Shown here: piece by piece, positions 6,417 through 11,688 of the stretch
How the letters are laid out: each line of letters opens with the position of its first letter
Numbering within the stretch: position 1 is the stretch's first letter
Assembly: GCA_900752785.1 (NCBI GenBank)
Contig: CAADWP010000084.1
Location: 1 to 13,295 of the forward strand
Source of the DNA: an uncultured Ruminococcus sp.
Lineage (GTDB): Bacteria > Bacillota > Clostridia > Oscillospirales > Ruminococcaceae
DNA: 13,295 nucleotides
Direction: 5' to 3'
The notes under the pieces: model-generated
The model's input: only the letters and a program-made list of their open reading frames with translations
What the model was told of the DNA's origin: nothing
The model's database searches: none
Translations under genes and position numbers: made by a program

Positions 6417-6845
6417 TTATTTTTCTAAAAGTTTGTTAAGTTTGCATAAAATCTTAGCTTTCTTTTTGTTGATGTTTTTCTGATTTACGCCATAAAACTC
6501 GGCGCATTCACGCTCTGTTTTATTTTCAAAAAACAGCATTATTATCAAATCACGTTCAGATTCCGACAATAATTTAAGGCAGTTGTAAAGTCTTTCAGTA
6601 AATATTTTGCGGTATGTTTCTTCTTCGATATCGTAATCGGGCATAAATTCCCTGAAATTCTCAAACGCATTTTCATGCCCACCGATCAGTGCTGAAAATT
6701 GTATCTCATGCTTGAAAAACGACTCATTATTATCATCTATGTTCCACTGTGTTCTGTTGTAATGTGTACGAACTTCATCGCTCACTTCAACTTCCACTAT
6801 TTTTTTTGATATTGTATCGTAAACACGCACTGTGTTTTTCTTCAT
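6417..6845 (-). CDS. Sigma-70 region 4-like regulator of a mobile element
   Basis: A 142-residue protein. The N-terminal half is polar and unlike classical sigma region 2. The C-terminal half (about 86-140) resembles a sigma-70 region 4 helix-turn-helix: RLYNCLKLLSESERDLIIML, then ENKTERECAEFYGV and NQKNINKKKAKILCKLNKLL. Small sigma-like proteins of this shape are common on Tn916-like and related Firmicutes conjugative elements. I chose ATG 6845 because GGAGGTG precedes it at the right distance. The gene lies downstream of a strong promoter, a leader with short ORFs and an intrinsic terminator (6963-7154), suggesting that attenuation controls it. It could act as a sigma factor or as a simple HTH regulator; its target is unknown. 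Confidence 0.8.
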   Translation of the reverse strand: MKKNTVRVYDTISKKIVEVEVSDEVRTHYNRTQWNIDDNNESFFKHEIQFSALIGGHENAFENFREFMPDYDIEEETYRKIFTERLYNCLKLLSESERDLIIMLFFENKTERECAEFYGVNQKNINKKKAKILCKLNKLLEK

Positions 6846-6881
6846 TTTTACACCTCCGTTCAATTAAAAATCAAACGAAGG

Positions 6882-6929
6882 CTATGGATACTTTGCTGTT
6901 AAGCAAAGCCATTTTGCTGTCAAAAACAT
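6882..6929 (-). CDS. Short leader ORF with repeated LTAK
   Basis: A 15-codon frame encodes MFLTAKWLCLTAKYP and ends with TAG. ATG 6929 is preceded by GGGGAAAGGACA, a plausible ribosome site. It lies between the leader terminator and the sigma-like gene. The tetrapeptide LTAK occurs twice, and the DNA contains a 7-bp CTTTGCT/AGCAAAG hairpin in its second half. It could be a regulatory peptide or chance; no homologue is known to me. Confidence 0.45.
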   Translation of the reverse strand: MFLTAKWLCLTAKYP

Positions 6930-6962
6930 GATTGTCCTTTCCCCTGAATAGGTTTAGGACAC

Positions 6963-6993
6963 AAAAAAAGTCTGCATACTATGTACACAGACT
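6963..6993 (-). terminator. Intrinsic terminator within the leader (attenuator)
   Basis: On the minus strand an 11-bp stem (AGTCTGTGTAC with GTATGCAGACT, two G-T wobbles) with a 3-base loop is followed by seven T. It lies about 130 bases downstream of a strong promoter and upstream of the sigma-like gene, with no full-size gene between the promoter and it. Such a position suits conditional termination. Confidence 0.88.
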
Positions 6994-7039
6994 CTGTTTG
7001 CCTGAAGATAGGCGCACCAACGTAAGGGTACTAAATATG

Positions 7040-7069
7040 CTAATTCTGCACATTATGCAAAACGACCAT
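7040..7069 (-). CDS. Short leader ORF 2 (9 residues)
   Basis: Encodes MVVLHNVQN and ends TAG. The GAGG in GGGGCTGAGGATACAAAT lies about 8 bases before the ATG, a good ribosome site. It sits in the transcript between the promoter and the attenuator hairpin. A leader peptide role is inferred from position and ribosome site only. Confidence 0.45.
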   Translation of the reverse strand: MVVLHNVQN

Positions 7070-7079
7070 ATTTGTATCC

Positions 7080-7097
7080 TCAGCCCCTAATGCACAT
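7080..7097 (-). CDS. Very short leader ORF 1 (5 residues)
   Basis: ATG-TGC-ATT-AGG-GGC-TGA encodes MCIRG, starting about 20 bases after the inferred transcription start. No strong ribosome site is visible. Its end overlaps the ribosome site of the next short ORF, so translation here could affect that site. Confidence 0.3.
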   Translation of the reverse strand: MCIRG

Positions 7098-7123
7098 CAG
7101 GCGAGTTTATTATTTTCGTATTT

Positions 7124-7154
7124 ATTATATAATTATATAAAATTTTGGAGTCAA
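7124..7154 (-). promoter_or_regulatory. Sigma-A promoter of the leader and sigma-like gene
   Basis: The minus strand has TTGACT (7154-7149) and TATAAT (7129-7124) at 19 bases; an overlapping TATATA gives 17 bases. The surrounding DNA is very AT-rich. Transcription would start near 7117 and read through the short ORFs to the attenuator. Confidence 0.75.
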
Positions 7155-7170
7155 AGGGTGTCGAAAATCG

Positions 7171-7221
7171 AAAAAGCCGTCGACAAGACAGATTTCTTGT
7201 GGAATCTGTCCTGCCGACGGC
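7171..7221 (-). terminator. Long hairpin terminator downstream of the ars region
   Basis: Outer arms GCCGTCG/CGACGGC (7176-7182, 7215-7221) and inner arms GACAGATT/AATCTGTC (7187-7194, 7203-7210) form a long stem with a small internal loop. On the minus strand it is followed by TTTTT (7175-7171). It would insulate the leader promoter from upstream transcription. Confidence 0.85.
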
Positions 7222-7284
7222 CTCTCATATTAATTGAAATACGAATTATATCGTTTTATCAATAGATTCAGATATACCAATTGA

Positions 7285-7356
7285 TTATTCTAAATATACG
7301 CTGACATTTTCAAACACATCAATAATATCGTGATGCCTGCCTTTTGGCTTTCTCAA
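7285..7356 (-). pseudogene. Possible 23-codon coding remnant
   Basis: A frame from TTG 7356 encodes LRKPKGRHHDIIDVFENV plus five residues, then TAA. The composition is protein-like, like the C-terminal end of a gene, but there is no ribosome site. It lies between two terminators. I do not recognise the parent family; chance is possible. Confidence 0.25.
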
Positions 7357-7363
7357 TATTGTT

Positions 7364-7400
7364 AAATCTGCTGTACAAATAGATTTTGTACAGCAGATTT
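7364..7400 (-). terminator. Hairpin ending the ars/thioredoxin operon
   Basis: A perfect 16-bp inverted repeat (AAATCTGCTGTACAAA at 7364-7379 with its complement at 7385-7400) encloses a 5-base loop, five bases after the arsC stop codon. The T tract after it on the minus strand is short (TTTAAC), so termination may rely mainly on the long stem. Confidence 0.75.
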
Positions 7401-7404
7401 ATCT

Positions 7405-7794
7405 TTAACTTAATTTATTTTTGAGTTCAAGGATTCGTTGTTCAATCTTTTTGATGATTTCAATAAAGAACTCATCATTCTCATTTGTGGGATCGACCAA
7501 TCCCCAATTATCGTTAAACTCTCTGCCTATATACGGACATCCAACATCACAGCCCATAGATATTGTAATATCAGGGGCAGGAATATCATTGAACGTCTTA
7601 CTGTATTGCGACTGCTCCATATCAATACCATATAGCTTTTTCATTAGACGGACAGCATCCTGATTGATTTGCGGTTTAGTTTCCGTTCCTGCGGAATAGC
7701 TTTCAAAAACATCATAAGCAAGGTGCTTACCGAGAGCTTCTGCAATTTGACTGCGGCAGGAGTTGTGTACACAGATAAAGGCAACCTTTTTCAT
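7405..7794 (-). CDS. arsC: ArsC-type arsenate reductase (low-molecular-weight phosphatase fold)
   Basis: A 129-residue protein of the thioredoxin-coupled, tyrosine-phosphatase-like ArsC class. The phosphate loop is CVHNSCR (Cys8 to Arg14, the CX5R signature), preceded by VAFI. SAGTE near 35-39 is typical of the fold. The second cysteine cluster is SMGCDVGCP with Cys82 and Cys86; in the Staphylococcus enzyme the redox pair is Cys82 and Cys89, so the loop is three residues shorter here. DPTNEND near 97-103 carries the general-acid region. It would reduce arsenate to arsenite in the cytoplasm, using a thioredoxin to recycle the disulfide. The gene follows the Cys-rich thioredoxin gene with a one-base gap and is the last gene of the operon. 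A true phosphatase role cannot be excluded but is less likely in this context. Confidence 0.9.
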   Translation of the reverse strand: MKKVAFICVHNSCRSQIAEALGKHLAYDVFESYSAGTETKPQINQDAVRLMKKLYGIDMEQSQYSKTFNDIPAPDITISMGCDVGCPYIGREFNDNWGLVDPTNENDEFFIEIIKKIEQRILELKNKLS

Positions 7795-7795
7795 A

Positions 7796-8188
7796 TCAGA
7801 TTCCCATATTTTTCAGAAGTTTCACGACATCGGCTGTTTTCAGAACCTTTCCCATAGAAACAACCTTTTCATTTACAACAATTGCAGGCATACTCATGAC
7901 TCCGTAAGCCATAACCTTTTCCATATCGGTGATATACTCAACCTCTACAGAAAGTTCCATCTCAGCGACTGCTTTCTTTGCATATTCATACTGTTCATGA
8001 CAAGATTTACAGCCTGCTCCAAGTACCTTAATGCAACAGATTCCGTTTACTGTTTCACCACAGCAGGTATTTGCTGTATCAGAAACGTCATCGCAGCAAT
8101 TCTCAGAAGCTGTTTCAGATTCACCGCAGCAGCAACAAGATGTTTTCCTTTCTTCTTCTTTCTTCTTTCCAAAATTAAATAGTGCCAT
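7796..8188 (-). CDS. Thioredoxin-fold protein with Cys-rich N-terminal extension
   Basis: A 130-residue protein in two parts. Residues 1-52 are a low-complexity, Cys-rich extension: CCCC at 18-21, CC at 31-32, CC at 42-43 and CC at 51-52, separated by acidic and Ser/Thr residues. Residues 52-130 form a small thioredoxin-like domain of the Thioredoxin_3 (redox-active disulfide) type, with active site CKSC (Cys60 and Cys63) and MSMPAI supplying the cis-proline. AGGAGG upstream fixes ATG 8188. No signal peptide is seen, so it is probably cytoplasmic. It lies between ccdA and arsC and is a plausible electron donor for ArsC or for the membrane relay. The Cys extension may bind arsenite or another thiophilic metal; that is inference. 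The fold assignment is firm, the partner is not. Confidence 0.85.
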   Translation of the reverse strand: MALFNFGKKKEEERKTSCCCCGESETASENCCDDVSDTANTCCGETVNGICCIKVLGAGCKSCHEQYEYAKKAVAEMELSVEVEYITDMEKVMAYGVMSMPAIVVNEKVVSMGKVLKTADVVKLLKNMGI

Positions 8189-8210
8189 AATAAAATCCTC
8201 CTAAAATTAT

Positions 8211-8903
8211 TTAAAATGCGAGCCAGAACATATACAGACCGATAATCAGTATCACAATGCCCATTACGATTTTCAATATTGTTCCTGCTTTTTGATATTT
8301 TGGATTGCTGTTTATCTTCTGTACAAATCCAATCGACGTACCAGCAACTATTACCAGTGTACTGTGACCGATGGAATACAGAATCATCAGCAAAATACCC
8401 CAAAGTAAGCTGCCTTTCCCCGCTACAATAGCAAGTAGTGCAATAAGCACAGGCGTTGAGCAGGGAGAGGAGAAAATTCCTCCTAAAATTCCTGCAAGAA
8501 ATGCCCCAATAACCCCTCTTTTCTTATTCTTTGAAATAAGATTGACGGACGGAATGAAATTGAATATTTCCCATGTTTGTAAGGACATTAAAATCATTAA
8601 CACACCAAGAATAAGATACCAGAGCTTTGACGATGTTCCCATTAATTTTCCTGCCGAAGTTGCAATGATACCCAGCATTACAAACGTAATTGCTGTGCCG
8701 AAAGCAAAGGTAAGTGAGTAAAGAAACGCTTTCTTTGTGTTTTTTTCGCCTGTTCCTCCTACATATCCTATTATCAGCGGAATACCTGACAAGGAACATG
8801 GAGTAAATGAGGTCAAAATTCCTGCAACAAGAACGAGAATAGGAGCAAGCCACATATTATCACCGATAACCTCGGCAATCTGATTGAGCCAGTCATTTAT
8901 CAT
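8211..8903 (-). CDS. ccdA: CcdA-type thiol-disulfide transmembrane carrier
   Basis: A 230-residue hydrophobic protein with about six membrane segments, the length of CcdA/DsbD-beta proteins that carry electrons from cytoplasmic thioredoxin to extracytoplasmic thiol proteins. The two redox cysteines are visible: Cys36 in TSFTPCSLSG and Cys148 in IFSSPCSTPV, both in the Pro-Cys context typical of the family. LTFAFGTAITF and ILYSIGHSTLVI are further membrane segments. The start ATG 8903 follows the preceding stop by one base, with GGGAG just upstream. Its neighbours are a membrane-anchored thioredoxin before it and a cytoplasmic thioredoxin after it, exactly the donor and acceptor expected. Cytochrome c maturation is unlikely, because no heme genes are near. 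Confidence 0.9.
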   Translation of the reverse strand: MINDWLNQIAEVIGDNMWLAPILVLVAGILTSFTPCSLSGIPLIIGYVGGTGEKNTKKAFLYSLTFAFGTAITFVMLGIIATSAGKLMGTSSKLWYLILGVLMILMSLQTWEIFNFIPSVNLISKNKKRGVIGAFLAGILGGIFSSPCSTPVLIALLAIVAGKGSLLWGILLMILYSIGHSTLVIVAGTSIGFVQKINSNPKYQKAGTILKIVMGIVILIIGLYMFWLAF

Positions 8904-8904
8904 A

Positions 8905-9441
8905 CTATTCTACTCCCATTTCCTTGAGTATTTTCCTCATTTGTTCCTCGGTGATACCACCCTGATGAGTTGTAAAGATGTGTTCATTCGTTTCATTGTC
9001 GTTGTACATTGTAAATTCAATCTCTAAAGCAAGATCGTCACTGGGTACAAATGGCATTCCGTCTGCATTAAACAATATCTGTGTTGGTATAACTTGAACG
9101 GGTACATCTTTTACATTATCAGAATATTTCCATACATCAATAAACTTTATAAATGCTTTGCCTTCCATTTCTTTGTTAAGTGTTTCCAGAACAGGAGCCA
9201 TTTGCTGACATGGAATACAAGAATCAGAGCCATAATCCACGATGACAGGCACTTTGTATTCAAACAAAGTATCATAATTAACAGAAGCAACACTAAGTGA
9301 AAAATCAGCTCCGTCAATTACAGCGGCAGTCTGTGGTTCGGGTTTATTTATTTGCATTTTTATAATCCACATTGCACCGATAACAATAACGATTGCAACA
9401 GGAATGAGAATTTTCGGTAGTAATGATTTTTTATTTCCCAT
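8905..9441 (-). CDS. Membrane-anchored thioredoxin-like protein
   Basis: A 179-residue protein with a basic start (MGNKKSLLPK), one hydrophobic anchor at about 11-27, then a thioredoxin-like domain. The active site is CIPC (Cys75 and Cys78) in YGSDSCIPCQQMAPVLE, and QVIPTQILF supplies the cis-proline. A linker rich in polar residues precedes the domain, and there is no lipobox cysteine. The domain should lie outside the membrane and take electrons from CcdA. GGAGGTCAAT directly before ATG 9441 fixes the start; a GTG 12 bases upstream is part of that ribosome site. It follows the permease gene by 12 bases. Its substrate may be the permease (which has a CxC motif) or extracytoplasmic disulfides; neither is shown. 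Confidence 0.87.
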   Translation of the reverse strand: MGNKKSLLPKILIPVAIVIVIGAMWIIKMQINKPEPQTAAVIDGADFSLSVASVNYDTLFEYKVPVIVDYGSDSCIPCQQMAPVLETLNKEMEGKAFIKFIDVWKYSDNVKDVPVQVIPTQILFNADGMPFVPSDDLALEIEFTMYNDNETNEHIFTTHQGGITEEQMRKILKEMGVE

Positions 9442-9453
9442 ATTGACCTCCAC

Positions 9454-10467
9454 TTACACAAGAAATCCATGCATCGCATTGAAGAAATATCCCACAATAA
9501 TAATACCAATGGTGCAGATTCCAATAAAGATTGCAAGCAGTTTTGGTTTAACAGCTTTTTTAAGCATAATAATCGATGGCAGTGACAAGGTTGTAACACC
9601 CATCATAAACGAAAGAACTACACCGAGCAATGCTCCCTTTGCAAGCAAGGCTTCCGCTATCGGAATCGTACCAAAAATATCAGCATACATCGGCACACCT
9701 GCAATTGTTGCAAGAACAACGCCGAAAGGATTATTATCGCCTAAAACTTTTACAATAAAGTCCTGCGGTATCCAGTTATGAATAAATGCACCGATACCAA
9801 CGCCTGCGATTACATAAGGAAAAACCTTCTTTGCTGTTTCCCAAACCTGTTCCCATGCATATTTGGCTCTGTCCTTAAAGTGCAATTCTTCCTGCGGAGT
9901 GTCGATTGCCTTGCCGTTTCTGATATATTCCTCTACCTGATTTTCAAGGTTCAGCTTTTCAATCAGCGTGCCTCCTGCTACGGCAATTATAAGACCTACT
10001 ACAACATAAACAACAGCAACTTTCCAGCCAAAAATGCTCATCAGTAGGACAAGTGAACCCAAGTCAACCATAGGCGATGAAATCAGGAACGAAAACGTAA
10101 CTCCCAGCGGTAATCCTGCACTTGTGAATCCGATAAACAATGGTATTGATGAACAGGAACAGAACGGAGTTACCGTTCCGAGCAATGCAGCTATGCAGTT
10201 TGCACCGATTCCGTGAAATCGTCCGAGAATTTTCTTGGTTCGTTCAGGTGGAAAATAACTCTGAATGTATGAGATGACAAAAATCAGAAATCCAAGCAGA
10301 ACCATAATTTTTATCATGTCATAAATAAAGAATTGTATACTTCCTCCGATTTTTCCACTTGTATCAAGACCAAGCGAATTCAGAATCGTACCAATAAGAC
10401 GATTCAGCCAAGCCATGCCGAGAATTTCTTCCTGAAAGAAATTCCAACCTGTTTTAAGTGCTTCCAT
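9454..10467 (-). CDS. Permease of the ArsP_1/UPF0718 family
   Basis: A 337-residue membrane protein with about eight to ten hydrophobic segments. The family signature is TPFCSCSSIPLFIGF with Cys103 and Cys105, in the loop after the third hydrophobic stretch; SSPMVDLGSL follows, and a second half with GVPMYADIFGTIPI gives the internal pseudo-repeat. Family members include ArsP, which exports trivalent organoarsenicals, and other metal or metalloid permeases. A GGGAG site lies about 8 bases before ATG 10467. Being first after arsR and in one operon with arsC, it is probably the efflux step. The ligand (inorganic arsenite, methylarsenite or another thiophilic ion) cannot be decided from sequence. 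No ArsB or ACR3 gene is present to provide an alternative. Confidence 0.85.
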   Translation of the reverse strand: MEALKTGWNFFQEEILGMAWLNRLIGTILNSLGLDTSGKIGGSIQFFIYDMIKIMVLLGFLIFVISYIQSYFPPERTKKILGRFHGIGANCIAALLGTVTPFCSCSSIPLFIGFTSAGLPLGVTFSFLISSPMVDLGSLVLLMSIFGWKVAVVYVVVGLIIAVAGGTLIEKLNLENQVEEYIRNGKAIDTPQEELHFKDRAKYAWEQVWETAKKVFPYVIAGVGIGAFIHNWIPQDFIVKVLGDNNPFGVVLATIAGVPMYADIFGTIPIAEALLAKGALLGVVLSFMMGVTTLSLPSIIMLKKAVKPKLLAIFIGICTIGIIIVGYFFNAMHGFLV

Positions 10468-10500
10468 GTGGACGGCTCCCTTCTTATATTAATAAATATA

Positions 10501-10522
10501 AATATAGAAATGTATCTATATT
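10501..10522 (-). promoter_or_regulatory. Inverted repeat between arsR and permease, possible ArsR operator
   Basis: A perfect 8-bp inverted repeat, AATATAGA/TCTATATT, with a 6-base spacer lies 34 bases upstream of the permease start. Its plus-strand right part TATCTATATT also occurs at 10897-10906, just downstream of the arsR -10 box. A second, weaker promoter here is possible (TTGCAC and ATAATA on the minus strand) but not convincing. Confidence 0.5.
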
Positions 10523-10559
10523 ATGTGTTGAATTTTAGTCGTGTGCAAAAATAATAAAA

Positions 10560-10874
10560 TTACTTTTCACAACACGACTGATTTTCTGTTGAACTATTCG
10601 CAATAGTCAGTATATCAAAACATTTTCTTGCATATTCAGTACCTTCTCTTGATATGGAATAATGCATCCACTTGCCTTCCTTACGTCCTTCAATGATACC
10701 GCTGTCACATAGAATTTTCATATGGTGTGAAAGCGTAGGTTGTGTAATATTCATTTCTTCCAGCAGTTTGCAGGCACACTTTTCTCCTTCTGATAAAAGC
10801 TGTAAAATCTTAATGCGATTTTCATCACAAAATGCTTTGAAAATTATAGCTGTTTTTTTCACATCCAGTTCCAT
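10560..10874 (-). CDS. arsR: ArsR/SmtB family metalloid-responsive repressor
   Basis: A 104-residue winged-helix repressor of normal length. ALKA-type start (IFKAFCDENRIKILQLL), the metal-sensing motif CACKLL with Cys33 and Cys35 in the alpha-3 region, the recognition helix TQPTLSHHMKIL, and the wing GRKEGKWMHYSI are all visible. A further Cys pair ends the protein (SCCEK, Cys101 and Cys102) and may add a ligand. GAGGTGA precedes ATG 10874. It is the first gene of the ars/thioredoxin operon, 92 bases ahead of the permease gene, and should bind its own promoter and release it when arsenite or a related thiophilic ion binds. The CxC spacing resembles arsenite/antimonite sensors; cadmium or other ligands remain possible. 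Confidence 0.93.
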   Translation of the reverse strand: MELDVKKTAIIFKAFCDENRIKILQLLSEGEKCACKLLEEMNITQPTLSHHMKILCDSGIIEGRKEGKWMHYSISREGTEYARKCFDILTIANSSTENQSCCEK

Positions 10875-10907
10875 GCGTTCACCTCACATTCATGATTATC
10901 TATATTT

Positions 10908-10936
10908 ATTATATGCAACAAATAGAAAAATGTCAA
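10908..10936 (-). promoter_or_regulatory. Sigma-A promoter of the arsR operon
   Basis: Consensus TTGACA (10936-10931) and TATAAT (10913-10908) are separated by exactly 17 bases on the minus strand. The 10-mer AATATAGATA (10906-10897), shared with the inverted repeat at 10501-10522, lies immediately downstream, where ArsR could block transcription. Confidence 0.88.
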
Positions 10937-11262
10937 TATGTTATTTTGCCTAAATTTCATTCAACAACTTTGTGCATTAATACAAATTTAACATAACTAT
11001 AATTAGATCTGTTCATAACCAACAGTCACACCAAGTTCTTAATGATTTGTGTAAATTTATATTAAAATCATATATACTAATAGCAGAAATGCGGAAATGT
11101 ATTTGTAAAAGCGGCCTGGAGAAGCTGCAGGCGTATATATAAAAGCTTCGACGTCGTTCAGTTCATCATCTTTTATCTGGTATTCCAGATACTATCTCTT
11201 AAACTTTGAATATAAAGTGTACCGCTAATTTTTAGTGTGATTTGTTTCCGTTTTTAAATTAG
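10937..11262. other. AT-rich spacer upstream of the ars promoter
   Basis: About 325 bases with no intact gene. One minus-strand frame, 11191-11057, reads 44 codons without a stop (including IKDDELNDVEAFIYTPAAS) but has no start or ribosome site, so it may be a decayed gene end. A small IR ATCTGG/CCAGAT lies near 11176-11190, and GCTAATTT/AAATTAGC arms (11224-11231, 11256-11263) flank the end of the yolD-like gene. No clear terminator with a T run is visible. Confidence 0.5.
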
Positions 11263-11688
11263 CTAATATATAGAAAATATTTTTCCGTCTATGCTATAAA
11301 TATCGTCTATCGGAACAGTATGATTGTCCTTCATAATCAAGATTCGTTCATGCTCGTCAATACGCCTTATGTTTCCGATGATCTTAATATATGAGCCGCC
11401 GGATTTCTTTTCGTCAGGAACAAAATATTCTACGGTAACTTCCGGATATTCGTCAATATTGTCCATGATAATTTGCAGCTTTGTATTAATATCATTGATT
11501 CTATCTTCAGAAAGTTCAAGCTTCTCATCGGTAAGTCTTGCCGTTTCATTAATTTCAGCATTGTATCCCGTCAGTGCGGCAAAGGGAGAAAATTGTGCCG
11601 CACGGTTTTCACGGGACATCCTCGGACGCTTATCAGAGGTGTGGTGAGGCAGATCGATGATATTTTCATATTTTTTCATATTATTCAT
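11263..11688 (-). CDS. YolD-like protein
   Basis: A 141-residue protein of the YolD-like family. Typical blocks are DKRPRMSRENRAAQFSPFAA near 19-38, ALTGYNAEINETARL, and a beta-rich C-terminal half with IKIIGNIRRIDEHERILIMK and VPIDDIYSIDG. Its ATG at 11688 overlaps the stop of the polymerase gene by one base (TAATG), with AAGG shortly before, so the two are translationally coupled. YolD-like proteins are habitually encoded next to UmuC/UvrX Y-family polymerases in Firmicutes and are proposed functional partners of them; the biochemical role is not settled. A later ATG (11679) lacks a better ribosome site. Confidence 0.88.
   Translation of the reverse strand: MNNMKKYENIIDLPHHTSDKRPRMSRENRAAQFSPFAALTGYNAEINETARLTDEKLELSEDRINDINTKLQIIMDNIDEYPEVTVEYFVPDEKKSGGSYIKIIGNIRRIDEHERILIMKDNHTVPIDDIYSIDGKIFSIY

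Noticed and set aside
7070..7095. GGGGCTGAGGATAC in the leader resembles part of a TPP riboswitch core
   Set aside because: The partner elements of the TPP aptamer (CUGAUCUGG-type and GCGUAGGGA-type segments) are not found nearby.
8047..8853. Alternative minus-strand frames within the thioredoxin and ccdA region
   Set aside because: They overlap in another frame the CcdA and thioredoxin genes, which carry the family motifs; the alternatives have none.
10937..11262. Search for tRNA, CRISPR repeats or an insertion sequence in the spacer
   Set aside because: No cloverleaf, no regularly spaced repeats and no terminal inverted repeats with a transposase are visible here or elsewhere in the window.
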